A DNA stretch of 14,292 nt from JAWPNA01 sp045402695 (lineage in GTDB: Bacteria; Acidobacteriota; Polarisedimenticolia; JACPZX01; DASXTC01). The position numbers were made by a program, and so were the translations under genes. Below, in pieces: positions 6,730-13,935 of this stretch (positions within the stretch are counted from its first letter, which is position 1; every line of letters begins with the position of its first letter). The DNA is taken from assembly GCA_045402695.1 (NCBI GenBank), contig JAWPNA010000227.1, forward strand, positions 1 to 14,292, written 5' to 3'. The notes beneath the pieces are model-generated. The model had not been told where the DNA came from, did not search any database, and saw only the letters and a list, made by a program, of their open reading frames with translations.

Positions 6730-7967
6730 GCTTCGAACCTCTTGAGCAGGATGCTCGCGTTGGTGCCGCCGAAACCGAACGAGCTGTTGAGCGCATAGTT
6801 GATCTCGCGGCGGCGCGCCGTGTTGGGCACATAATCGAGGTCACATTCCGGATCGGGCGTCGTGTAATTCGTCGTCGGCGGAATGATGCCGTGCCTCACG
6901 ACGAGGGCCGTGATTCCCGTTTCGAGACCACCGGCGGCGCCCAGAAGATGCCCCGTCATGGACTTGGTGGAAGAAACCGCCAGCCTTCGTGCGTGATCCC
7001 CGAAAACCTTCTTCACGGCCAGTGTCTCGATCCGATCGCCTATCGGCGTGGAGGTGCCGTGGGCGTTGATGTAGTCCACCACGGTCGGGGGGACCCCGGC
7101 GTCGGCCAGAGTGTTGTGCATCACCCGGATCGGTCCATCACCGTCATCCGACGGCGCTGAGATATGGAAAGCGTCGCTGCTGACGCCGTAACCCGCCACC
7201 TCGGCGTAAATGAGGGCGCCCCGCTTCAGCGCGTGGCCGAGTTCCTCCAGGATTACGATGCCGGCGCCCTCCCCGATCACGAACCCGTCCCGCCCGGCGT
7301 CGAACGGCCGGCTCGCCGTCGCGGGCTCGTCGTTGCGGGTGGACAGGGCCCTCATGGCGGAGAAACCGCCTACAGCCAGCGGAGTGATGACTCCCTCCGC
7401 GCCGCCGCAGATCATCGCATCCGCATCACCCCGTGCGATGAGACGGGCGGAATCGCCGACGGCGTGGGTGCCGGTCGAGCATGCCGTGGAGGTGGCAAGG
7501 TTTGGGCCCTTGGCGCCGTAGCGGATCGATACCTGGCCCGAGGCCAGGTTCACGATCAGTCCTACGATGAAGAACGGCGAGATTCGCCGGGGGCCCTTCT
7601 CGAGCAGTTCCGCGTGCTGCCGTTCGATGGATGGAAGGCCTCCGATGCCTGACCCTATGCAGACGCCGGTTCTTGTCGCGTTTGCCGGCGTGATTTTCAG
7701 CCCGGAATCATCAACGGCGAATTTCGTGGCGGCGAGCGCGTAGTGGATGAACAAGTCGCTCTTCTTGATCTCCTTGGGTGAACTGTAGAGGGCCGGATCG
7801 AACCCCTCCACCTCCCCGGCGATCTTGACGGAGTGGTCGGTCGTGTCGAACCGAGTGATGCGGCGGATGCCGCTGCGCCCCGCAAGGAGCGCCTCCCAGT
7901 TCGCCTGCGTACCGATTCCGAGGGGGCTGACGAGGCCCACGCCCGTGATGACGACACGTCTCTCCAT
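6726..7967 (-). CDS. fabF: 3-oxoacyl-[acyl-carrier-protein] synthase II (KAS II)
   Basis: Condensing enzyme that elongates acyl-ACP with malonyl-ACP. From the ATG at 7967 (MERRVVITGVGLVSPLG) it has 413 residues, and the catalytic triad falls exactly on E. coli FabF numbering: Cys163 in TACSTGTHA, His303 in NAHGTSTPIGD and His340 in STKSMTGHLLGAAG. The C-terminal NSSFGFGGTNASILL is intact. The frame is open to a GTG at 8003 that has an AGAAAGG a few bases upstream; that start adds 12 residues with no family match, so I prefer 7967 although its own ribosome binding site is weak. It follows acpP and is coupled to etfB. Confidence 0.97.
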   Translation of the reverse strand: MERRVVITGVGLVSPLGIGTQANWEALLAGRSGIRRITRFDTTDHSVKIAGEVEGFDPALYSSPKEIKKSDLFIHYALAATKFAVDDSGLKITPANATRTGVCIGSGIGGLPSIERQHAELLEKGPRRISPFFIVGLIVNLASGQVSIRYGAKGPNLATSTACSTGTHAVGDSARLIARGDADAMICGGAEGVITPLAVGGFSAMRALSTRNDEPATASRPFDAGRDGFVIGEGAGIVILEELGHALKRGALIYAEVAGYGVSSDAFHISAPSDDGDGPIRVMHNTLADAGVPPTVVDYINAHGTSTPIGDRIETLAVKKVFGDHARRLAVSSTKSMTGHLLGAAGGLETGITALVVRHGIIPPTTNYTTPDPECDLDYVPNTARRREINYALNSSFGFGGTNASILLKRFEA

Positions 7968-8017
7968 GGCTGCGCCGCGCTCGAACACGGCCCTCTGATC
8001 CACTGGGCCTTTCTTCT

Positions 8018-8248
8018 CTACTTGTGCGAGGTGATGTAGGTGATGGCGTCCTGGACAGTCTTGATCTTCTCGGCGTCTTCGTCGCTGATCTCCAGCTTGA
8101 ACTCCTCCTCGAGCGCCATGACCAGCTCGACCTGGTCGAGGGAATCCGCGCCCAGATCATCAGCGAAGGAGGCCGTCGGGGTGACCTCGCTCTGCTCAAC
8201 GCCGAGCTGCTCGACGATGATCCCCTTGACCTTCTCCTCGATGTTCAT
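8018..8248 (-). CDS. acpP: Acyl carrier protein
   Basis: A 76-residue acidic carrier of fatty-acid intermediates. The phosphopantetheine attachment site is Ser36 in GADSLDQVELVMALEEEF, and the C-terminal helix IKTVQDAITYITSHK is complete. The ATG at 8248 has GGAGG six to seven bases upstream. The open frame extends 34 codons further, but these cross the leader hairpin and have no family match. The gene sits between fabG and fabF, with a 125-base gap from fabG that contains its own regulatory signals. Confidence 0.98.
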   Translation of the reverse strand: MNIEEKVKGIIVEQLGVEQSEVTPTASFADDLGADSLDQVELVMALEEEFKLEISDEDAEKIKTVQDAITYITSHK

Positions 8249-8281
8249 TCCGTTCCTCCGGTTTCCACTTCTTTGATGAGG

Positions 8282-8299
8282 GCGGCCCGGCCGGGCCGC
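8282..8299 (-). promoter_or_regulatory. Perfect 18-bp GC palindrome in the acpP leader
   Basis: GCGGCCCGGCCGGGCCGC equals its own reverse complement. In RNA it would fold into a tight GC hairpin about 34 bases before the acpP ATG and roughly 10 bases after the predicted transcription start. No T-run follows on the minus strand, so it is not a standard terminator. A 5'-end stabilising hairpin, or an operator if bound as DNA, are both possible. Confidence 0.5.
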
Positions 8300-8315
8300 G
8301 TCAAAAAGGGACGCA

Positions 8316-8324
8316 AGTCTACCA
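8316..8324 (-). promoter_or_regulatory. Candidate extended -10 promoter for acpP
   Basis: On the minus strand TGGTAGACT is an extended -10 (TG-N-TAGACT). A partial -35, TGGACG, lies 19 bases upstream. The transcript would start near 8309, just before the palindrome. The position, after a terminator-like hairpin and before acpP, supports it more than the match itself. Confidence 0.4.
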
Positions 8325-8348
8325 CACTGGATCGCGAGCCCGTCCAGC

Positions 8349-8392
8349 AAAAAGCCGGTGGGCCTGGCGACCCTTACATGTACAGCCCACCG
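8349..8392 (-). terminator. Terminator-like hairpin at the fabG 3' end
   Basis: Minus-strand arms CGGTGGGC (8392-8385) and GCCCACCG (8363-8356) pair perfectly over 8 bp, with a 21-base loop, and are followed by GC and then TTTTT (8353-8349). The 5' arm is inside the last fabG codons and the stop codon is in the loop. The loop is long for an efficient terminator, so partial termination or attenuation is more likely. Confidence 0.5.
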
Positions 8393-9108
8393 CTGATATT
8401 GAGGACGGCCCCGGTCATGTAGGCGGCGTCCTCCCCCAGAAGGAAGGCCACCGCGCCGGCCACCTCCCCCGGTGTTCCCAGGCGGCCCAACGGAACGTGC
8501 GCGATCATCTCTTCACGCCGCTTCTCCGGCAGCGCACGAGCCATATCGGTCTCGATGAGGCCGGGCGCCACGACATTCACCGTGACGTTGCGCGAGCCGA
8601 CCTCCTTGGCCACTGACTTGGCGAAGCCGATCAGCCCGGCTTTCGACGCTGCGTAGGCGGCCTGTCCCGGGTTTCCCATCAGCCCGGCCACGGAGGAGAG
8701 GATGACGATGCGCCCGTATCTCGCCCGCACCATACCGCCCAGCGCGGCGCGCACCAGACGGAAAGTTCCCGTCAGGTTGACGGCGATGACGTGGTCCCAC
8801 TCCTCCGGCTTGAGTCGCATGGTCAGTTGATCGGCGGTCACGCCCGCGTTGGCCACCAAGTGGGGGAGTCCCCCCATATCGGTCTGGATCTTCTGTACGG
8901 CCGCCTCCATGGCTGTTCCGTCGGCCACGTCCGCGGCGCAGACATAGGCGTTCACGCCGCATGCGCTCACCTCCGCCGCCACCTCGGCCAAGCGCGCTTG
9001 GTCGCGCGCCATCAGCGCCAGATCGGAGCCCTCCCGTGCCAGGCGCAGCGCGATCGCCCGCCCGATGCCACGCGAGGCCCCCGTGACCAGTGTCACCTTC
9101 CCTTTCAC
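8374..9108 (-). CDS. fabG: 3-oxoacyl-[acyl-carrier-protein] reductase
   Basis: NADPH-dependent short-chain dehydrogenase that performs the first reduction of each fatty-acid elongation cycle. It has 244 residues, as expected. The cofactor loop is TGASRGIG (9-16), NAG follows at 87-89, and the catalytic set is Asn111, Ser139, Tyr152 and Lys156 (YAASK). The C-terminus NISGGLYM is typical. The start is a GTG at 9108 overlapping the fabD stop in GTGA, with AAGGAG eight bases upstream. Its 3' end doubles as one arm of a terminator-like hairpin. Confidence 0.96.
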   Translation of the reverse strand: MKGKVTLVTGASRGIGRAIALRLAREGSDLALMARDQARLAEVAAEVSACGVNAYVCAADVADGTAMEAAVQKIQTDMGGLPHLVANAGVTADQLTMRLKPEEWDHVIAVNLTGTFRLVRAALGGMVRARYGRIVILSSVAGLMGNPGQAAYAASKAGLIGFAKSVAKEVGSRNVTVNVVAPGLIETDMARALPEKRREEMIAHVPLGRLGTPGEVAGAVAFLLGEDAAYMTGAVLNISGGLYM

Positions 9109-10037
9109 GACAGAAACTCCTTGGCGAAAGCAACGGAGGCCGAATCACCCGCGGCGGCGCACACGATCCGCGGCTCAATCTGCTTGATGAGACCCGAGAG
9201 CACTTTGCCCGGTCCCACCTCCAGAGCCTTCACCACCCCCATGGCAGCGAGTGTCCTCACACTGCCTTCCCAGTCCACGGGCGCGGTGACCTGTTCGATG
9301 AGAGATCTTCTTGCCGACTCTCCGCTTCGGATCGCCCTCGCATCCACGTTGGCCACGAGAGGGACCTGCAGGTCGCTGAACGTGACGTCCTGGAGGTCCG
9401 TGGACAGTCTGCGGGCAGCGGGAGCCATGAGCCCGCAATGAAACGGTGCGCTGACTTGAAGCCTGATCGCGCGGCGGGCCCCGCGTTGCCGACACAGCGC
9501 GACAACCTTGTCCACCGCATCCGAGTGTCCGGACACGACGGTCTGGCCCGGAGCGTTGAGGTTCGCGGGCGCCACCATCCAGTCCTCACCGTTGGTGACA
9601 TCGCTGCAGATCTGTCCGACGATCTCGTGCTCCAGCCCCATGATGGCTGCCATCGCCCCCTGACCGACGGGCACGGCCTCTTGCATGTACAGGCCTCGCT
9701 TGTGCACGAGGACCACTGCATCGCGGAATTCGAGCGCGCCGGCGGCGACCAATGCCGAGTATTCTCCGAGGCTGTGGCCGGCGACCACACCGGGCCGCAG
9801 GCCGGCTTCGCTCAGCGCGCGCAGCGCGGCCACGCTGGCCGTCAGTATCGCGGGCTGGGCCGTCGCCGTGAGCCGAAGATCGGATTCCGGCCCCGTGAAG
9901 CAGATACGGCTCAGGGAGAATCCGAGCGCCTCGTCGGCCTCCTCGAATGTGGCGCGGCAGGCGGAGAACTCACGGATGAGTTCCAACCCCATGCCCACGG
10001 CCTGTGAACCCTGTCCAGGGAAGACGAAGGCGTGCAC
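9105..10037 (-). CDS. fabD: Malonyl-CoA:ACP transacylase
   Basis: Loads malonate from CoA onto ACP. It contains FPGQGSQ at the N-terminus, the nucleophile elbow GHSLGEYSAL with Ser at about 89, KRGLYMQ with the malonate-binding Arg, and SAPFHC with the catalytic His at about 200; length is about 310, as usual. Two starts are possible: a TTG at 10040 and the next codon, a GTG at 10037. GGAGG is six bases before the GTG but only three before the TTG, so I choose the GTG. It follows plsX with a very short gap and overlaps fabG by 4 bases. fabH, often found between plsX and fabD, is not here. Confidence 0.96.
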   Translation of the reverse strand: MHAFVFPGQGSQAVGMGLELIREFSACRATFEEADEALGFSLSRICFTGPESDLRLTATAQPAILTASVAALRALSEAGLRPGVVAGHSLGEYSALVAAGALEFRDAVVLVHKRGLYMQEAVPVGQGAMAAIMGLEHEIVGQICSDVTNGEDWMVAPANLNAPGQTVVSGHSDAVDKVVALCRQRGARRAIRLQVSAPFHCGLMAPAARRLSTDLQDVTFSDLQVPLVANVDARAIRSGESARRSLIEQVTAPVDWEGSVRTLAAMGVVKALEVGPGKVLSGLIKQIEPRIVCAAAGDSASVAFAKEFLS

Positions 10038-10048
10038 CAAGTCCCTCC

Positions 10049-11071
10049 TCAGACGGCCTGAATCGTCTGATGCGCCAGCATGGCTTCCTGGATCCTCTGG
10101 TTCACCCGTCTGTTGACGACTTCAGCGGCCACCCGCACTGCGTTCTTGATGGCCTTCGCCGAGGATCTGCCGTGGCAGATGATCGCGCTGCCCTTTACTC
10201 CAAGAAGCGGCATTCCGCCGTACTCCGCGTAGTCGATCTTCTTCTTGAAGCGCTTGAAGGCGCCGCGGGCGAACAGATACCCGACGCGGGAGCTCCAGGA
10301 GGAGGCCATCTCGTGGCGCAACAGGACAGCGAGCATCTCCGCCACGCTCTCGATTGCCTTGAGGCTCACATTTCCCGTGAACGCGTCCGAGATGATGACG
10401 TCGGCGTTGCCATTGAAGATGTCCCGCCCCTCAACGTTGCCGATGAAGTTCATCCGGCTCCCCCGCAGCTGCCTCAGAACCTCCTTTGTCACGGCGTTGC
10501 CCTTGGATTCCTCCTCGCCCACGCTGAGGATCCCCACGCGGGGCTCCTGCACCCCCAGGATCTCGTGCGAATAGCTCTGTCCCATCACGGCGAACTGGAG
10601 GAGATGCTCGGGACGCGGATCGATGTTGGCCCCTACGTCGAGCCAGACCGAGCGGCCCTTCAGGTTCGGCAGCACGGCCATGACCGCCGGCCGGTCGATG
10701 CCTTGCAGCATCCCCATCACAACCTTCGCGGTCACCATGACGGCCCCCGTGTTGCCGGCGGAGATCATCCCGTCGGCCCTGCCCTCCCGCACGAGGTGGC
10801 ACGCCACGCGGATCGATGAGTGCTTCTTCTGTCTCAACGCCAGGGTGGGTGCTTCGTGCATTTCGATGACGTCACGGGCGTCCACGATTGAAAGCGTCTT
10901 GCTGCCGCCGGCGGGCGCCCCGTGCCGGGCGAGTTCCCTTTCGATCTCCTCCTGCCGTCCCACCAGGATCAGGCTGTGCGAGTACTCTTGAGACGCCATG
11001 AGGGCGCCCTCGACCACGGAGGCGGGTGCATGGTCACCGCCCATCGCGTCGATTGCGATGACGACTGGCAT
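10049..11071 (-). CDS. plsX: Phosphate acyltransferase PlsX
   Basis: Converts acyl-ACP to acyl-phosphate, the first committed step of phospholipid synthesis in the PlsX/PlsY route; a peripheral membrane enzyme. At 340 residues it is full length. The N-terminal IAIDAMGGDHAP, the internal SAGNTGAVM and DVGAN, and the later DAFTGNVSLK and YGGMPLLGVKG motifs are all present. Its ATG overlaps the rpmF stop by one base. The order yceD-rpmF-plsX-fabD is a widely conserved arrangement joining ribosome and membrane synthesis. Confidence 0.97.
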   Translation of the reverse strand: MPVVIAIDAMGGDHAPASVVEGALMASQEYSHSLILVGRQEEIERELARHGAPAGGSKTLSIVDARDVIEMHEAPTLALRQKKHSSIRVACHLVREGRADGMISAGNTGAVMVTAKVVMGMLQGIDRPAVMAVLPNLKGRSVWLDVGANIDPRPEHLLQFAVMGQSYSHEILGVQEPRVGILSVGEEESKGNAVTKEVLRQLRGSRMNFIGNVEGRDIFNGNADVIISDAFTGNVSLKAIESVAEMLAVLLRHEMASSWSSRVGYLFARGAFKRFKKKIDYAEYGGMPLLGVKGSAIICHGRSSAKAIKNAVRVAAEVVNRRVNQRIQEAMLAHQTIQAV

Positions 11072-11253
11072 CAGAGGGTCTTCACCTCGATGACCTCACG
11101 ACCCTTGTAGTAGCCGCAGTGCAGGCAGACACGATGCGGGAGCTTCTGCTCGTGGCACTGGGGGCATTCGGAGGCGGCGGGCACGGGCAGCGCGTCGTGC
11201 GTGCGGCGGCGATCGCGCCGCGCTTTGGAGTGTCGTCGCTTGGGATTCGGCAT
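11071..11253 (-). CDS. rpmF: 50S ribosomal protein L32, zinc-binding form
   Basis: A 60-residue basic ribosomal protein. The N-terminal MPNPKRRHSKARRDRRR binds rRNA, and four cysteines (30, 33, 43 and 46, as CPQC and CLHC) form an intact zinc ribbon, so this is the C+ paralogue type. GGAG lies six bases before the ATG. It follows yceD after an 81-base spacer in which I see no convincing terminator or promoter. Confidence 0.97.
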   Translation of the reverse strand: MPNPKRRHSKARRDRRRTHDALPVPAASECPQCHEQKLPHRVCLHCGYYKGREVIEVKTL

Positions 11254-11334
11254 CTCTGGCTCCTTCGGTTCGTTGGCCGGCGATCACCCTCGGCACGACA
11301 GGGTATGGCCGGATCATGATGGAGGGATTTTACC

Positions 11335-11826
11335 TCAGGCCGTCGCCGTACAGCGGCAGCGATCGAGGTTCAAGTTGGAGCCGCAACCCACGCATAGTCC
11401 CTTGCACTGCGGGGAGCAGAGGGGTTTCATTGGAAGCTCGAGGTAGATCTGCTCGGCGGCGAGATGATCCATATCCAAGGTTCCCCGTTCATCCAGGTAT
11501 GATACGTCGAGATCATCTCTCCTGATCTCGATTTCGATACCGCCTGGCTCCACGCCGGACGGCGCCGCCAGAAACGTACCGTCGAATTCTCTGTCCACCC
11601 GTAGAGCATAGGGCTCAAGACAGCGCGCGCACGGAGGGAACACCGTCGCCAGCACCTGGCCGGAACAGTGGAGGCCTCCCCTCGCCGGATGGACGTGGGC
11701 CTTCATCGTCGCCCTCCCCACGCCGATCTCCAGGCCACTCTCGTCGGTCAGCACGCGGATGTCCACCTGCAGGTCGACATCAAGGCCTTCCGGCGCCACC
11801 TCGTCGGCGCGGACGATCACGCTCAT
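11335..11826 (-). CDS. YceD family protein (DUF177), cysteine-rich form
   Basis: A 163-residue member of the DUF177/YceD family, almost always found just before rpmF; its role is linked to 23S rRNA/large-subunit synthesis but its biochemistry is not settled. It has CARC (66-69) and the C-terminal signature LPMKPLCSPQCKGLCVGCG with further cysteines at 157 and 159, which suggests metal binding. GAGGG is immediately next to the ATG at 11826, too close for a good site; a GTG two codons in (11820) is spaced better at six bases, so the true start may be that one. Confidence 0.9.
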   Translation of the reverse strand: MSVIVRADEVAPEGLDVDLQVDIRVLTDESGLEIGVGRATMKAHVHPARGGLHCSGQVLATVFPPCARCLEPYALRVDREFDGTFLAAPSGVEPGGIEIEIRRDDLDVSYLDERGTLDMDHLAAEQIYLELPMKPLCSPQCKGLCVGCGSNLNLDRCRCTATA

Positions 11827-11847
11827 CCCTCGTGAAAATGGCCGTCA

Positions 11848-11875
11848 AGTATAGCACTGGGGGATGCTCGGTCAA
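11848..11875 (-). promoter_or_regulatory. Strong sigma-70-type promoter for yceD-rpmF-plsX-fab
   Basis: On the minus strand, TTGACC (11875-11870) and TATACT (11853-11848) are 16 bases apart, each 5/6 to consensus, and TGC before the -10 makes it an extended -10. The transcript should start near 11841, so the yceD leader is only about 15-20 bases. It begins 17 bases after the stop codon of the upstream DUF4388/TPR gene. Confidence 0.7.
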
Positions 11876-11891
11876 CCCGGGTGGACGGGCG

Positions 11892-13385
11892 TCAGCGACC
11901 CCGGCCCCGGAGCGCCTCTTTGGCCACGGGATGTGAGGGCAGGATCTCGAGAGCCTTCTCGAACTGCCTGCGCGCCCGAATGTCCAACCCCTGGTTCTTG
12001 TAAAACATCCCCAGGGCGATGCAGTAGTCGGCGTTCCAGGCATCCAGCTCATGCGCTCTGAGGTAGGCCTCCTCGGCCATCTTCTGCCATCGCGTGTTGG
12101 GATTCTTGGCGAGCGCCTCCGCCATCAGCGCGTAGACGGGGGCCTGGGCCTCGTCGAACTTGATCGCGAGCCGGCAGAACTGGATACAGTTGTGGAAGTC
12201 CTTTTCGAGAAAATATTCCCGCGCCTTCTGAAAGTACTTGCCGGCGAGCTTCTCGGTCTGCTCTTTCGCGGCCTGGGCTTCGGTCTTCACCATCTCGCGC
12301 CGGACCACGAGGTCGTTGGGATCGATCTCAGAGAGTGGCACGTCCCCGCCCACGATCCTGCCCGTCTGCTCCAACCGCTCCACCTGCAGCTTGAGAAAGG
12401 CCTCCGCGTGCTTGCTTTCGATGAGCGATAACTCTTTCTTGTACTTCTCGCGCACCCGGTCGGAGAAGCGATCGCGGCGGAACGTGGCACGGGCCTGCTC
12501 GAAGGCGGCCTGCGCGCGCGGGTGAGCGGCGTTGGGCGGGACTCCCAGGATCTCGGTGGAGCTCTGCGTCACGATCCGCGCGGCGGTCTCCTTGATGAGG
12601 GCGGCCTCTCGCTCCTCGCGCGCGGATGCCTGATGGTAGTCCTGCATGATCTCGCGAAGGCTGAAGGGGCCCGCGTTGACGGGAGGCACGAACTCGACGA
12701 TGCCCAAAACAGCCAGCCCGTAGAGGAAGTGCAGCGACTCCTCGTCCTCCCCAGGCGGCATCAACATGGCAATCTCGTCGAGGCGCAGGGAACCATCGAT
12801 GCGCGAGAGGATGTAGCCATGGTGCGGCTTCAAAGCCAGTCGGTTCACGGGTAGGAAGACCTTCTCGCACAGCCGCGCGCGCCCCGGGAGCCGAAGAAGA
12901 ACGTCCTTGAGCGGACCGAAGTAGGCCATCGCCTCGATCCCTTTCAGGATGCACTCGAACGTGAAGAGGATGTCGGGATCGAAGAAGTCCTGGGCCGCGT
13001 CGCTCGACGTGAACTCGTACGTGCCGCTCGGCCAGGAAAAGGCGCGGACCACCCCCTGCTCCACCAGCGTGCGGATCGCCGGCGCGAGTGCGGCCTTTGT
13101 GAGCGTGCCGGTCGCGATCAGCCGGGCGGCCATCTCCAGAGGCTGCGTGGTGGCGCTCTTCAGCTTCGCGATCACGGGGGCCGGGAGTACCCCTGCAGCG
13201 GCCATGTGAGCTTCGAGGTGGTCCTTGTCCTCGCTGCCTTCGGCGAAGTAGAGCATCCCGCGGTCGAAATGGAGCCGGACGGTGGAGCCTGCCGGATCAT
13301 GAACCGCCATCTCACCGGTGAGCTCTTCGAAGAAGAGGTCACGTAGCAGCTCGGCGAGGTAATGAGACGTGTAGTGCCCGTTCAT
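11892..13385 (-). CDS. DUF4388 / J-like / TPR protein, function unknown
   Basis: A 497-residue cytoplasmic protein with no signal peptide or membrane segment visible. Residues about 8-128 resemble DUF4388 (PATAN-like): LAELLRDLFFEELTGEMAV, LHFDRGMLYFAEG. A middle winged-helix-like part (150-250) includes ILSRIDGSLRLDEIAMLM. Residues about 275-335 (TEILGVPPNAAHPRAQAAFE onward) look like a J-domain, but the HPD tripeptide is replaced near RRDRF, so Hsp70 stimulation is unlikely. Three TPR-like repeats end the protein (about 380-413, 416-450, 453-486). Similar mixtures occur in myxobacterial and acidobacterial regulators. GGGAG sits five bases before the ATG. The specific role is unknown; a scaffold or gliding/signalling regulator is speculation. 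Confidence 0.75.
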   Translation of the reverse strand: MNGHYTSHYLAELLRDLFFEELTGEMAVHDPAGSTVRLHFDRGMLYFAEGSEDKDHLEAHMAAAGVLPAPVIAKLKSATTQPLEMAARLIATGTLTKAALAPAIRTLVEQGVVRAFSWPSGTYEFTSSDAAQDFFDPDILFTFECILKGIEAMAYFGPLKDVLLRLPGRARLCEKVFLPVNRLALKPHHGYILSRIDGSLRLDEIAMLMPPGEDEESLHFLYGLAVLGIVEFVPPVNAGPFSLREIMQDYHQASAREEREAALIKETAARIVTQSSTEILGVPPNAAHPRAQAAFEQARATFRRDRFSDRVREKYKKELSLIESKHAEAFLKLQVERLEQTGRIVGGDVPLSEIDPNDLVVRREMVKTEAQAAKEQTEKLAGKYFQKAREYFLEKDFHNCIQFCRLAIKFDEAQAPVYALMAEALAKNPNTRWQKMAEEAYLRAHELDAWNADYCIALGMFYKNQGLDIRARRQFEKALEILPSHPVAKEALRGRGR

Positions 13386-13461
13386 CCCATCTCCCGTGAT
13401 CGCGGCTTTGCTTCCCCGGTTTCCGCCTCTGGACGTTTCTCAGGCTGGCTGGGGCTGGGTG

Positions 13462-13490
13462 AATATATAGGCCGTGTCAGGGCGAGTCCA
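13462..13490 (-). promoter_or_regulatory. Candidate promoter for the DUF4388/TPR gene
   Basis: On the minus strand, TGGACT (13490-13485) and TATATT (13467-13462) are separated by 17 bases. The predicted start near 13455 gives a leader of about 70 bases before the ATG at 13385. It stands in the only A/T-rich patch between the intron remnant and the gene. Confidence 0.5.
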
Positions 13491-13574
13491 CGCGGCGTGA
13501 AGGACCAGGCCCCAGCGAGTATTCCATTTATTCTCAGTCGCTTGGGGAGATCTCGCGCCCTGAGTCTTGTCTGA

Positions 13575-13922
13575 GTAGGGACCGTGGTTACCCAGGGTCC
13601 CTTCCACAGATCCGGACGTGCGGCATTACCGCATCCGGTTCCTGCGTTGGGTCATGGCGGTCGGCACCTCGATCCGAGTCACCAATTTCGCGGCTCAATG
13701 GCCAGCCCAGGCCTACCCCTGTCAACGCTTCGCCAACGACCTTCCGGACGACAACGCTTGACCCGGGGCCGAAGCGGGCCGCTACTCCTTCTTCTGTATG
13801 GCTCTTTCATCCACATCATCCCGGTGCGGCAGCCGGGCTCGGTTCGAGATTCCCCTTCCATGAGCGTCACCACAGCCAGCACGAGACCTGGGACCATTCA
13901 TGGAACTCCCGATTCACCACAC
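13575..13922 (-). mobile_element. Group II intron remnant, internally deleted, no reverse transcriptase
   Basis: The minus strand shows a domain V-like hairpin (13641-13609) and right after it a domain VI-like hairpin (13601-13578), ending in CTAC, as group II introns do. Upstream of domain V, 13800-13690 resembles the conserved 5' (domain I) part of bacterial introns of this kind as I remember it, and a GTGTG at 13922-13918 could be the 5' end. The whole is about 350 bases, too short for a complete ribozyme, and contains no reverse-transcriptase frame, so I call it a deletion derivative. It fills the gap between the acyl-CoA synthetase and DUF4388 genes; the rest of this gap (13386-13574) holds only the promoter. 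Exact ends are uncertain. Confidence 0.6.
13609..13641 (-). ncRNA. Group II intron domain V-like hairpin
   Basis: A 33-base hairpin: lower stem CCGGA/TCCGG, a two-base CG bulge on the 3' side, upper stem TGCGG/CCGCA and a five-base loop. This is the domain V layout. The 5' strand begins GAACCGG where the classical form is GAGCCG, so the AGC catalytic triad reads AAC here. It belongs to the remnant described at 13575-13922. Confidence 0.6.
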
Positions 13923-13935
13923 GGGCCCCGCGCGG

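Noticed and set aside
8249..8350. Upstream extension of acpP by 34 codons.
   Set aside because: It covers the palindrome and promoter region, lacks family similarity, and the ATG at 8248 has a strong GGAGG site.
11254..11334. A separate promoter or terminator between yceD and rpmF.
   Set aside because: No -35/-10 pair with acceptable spacing and no hairpin with a T-run was found; the genes are probably co-transcribed.
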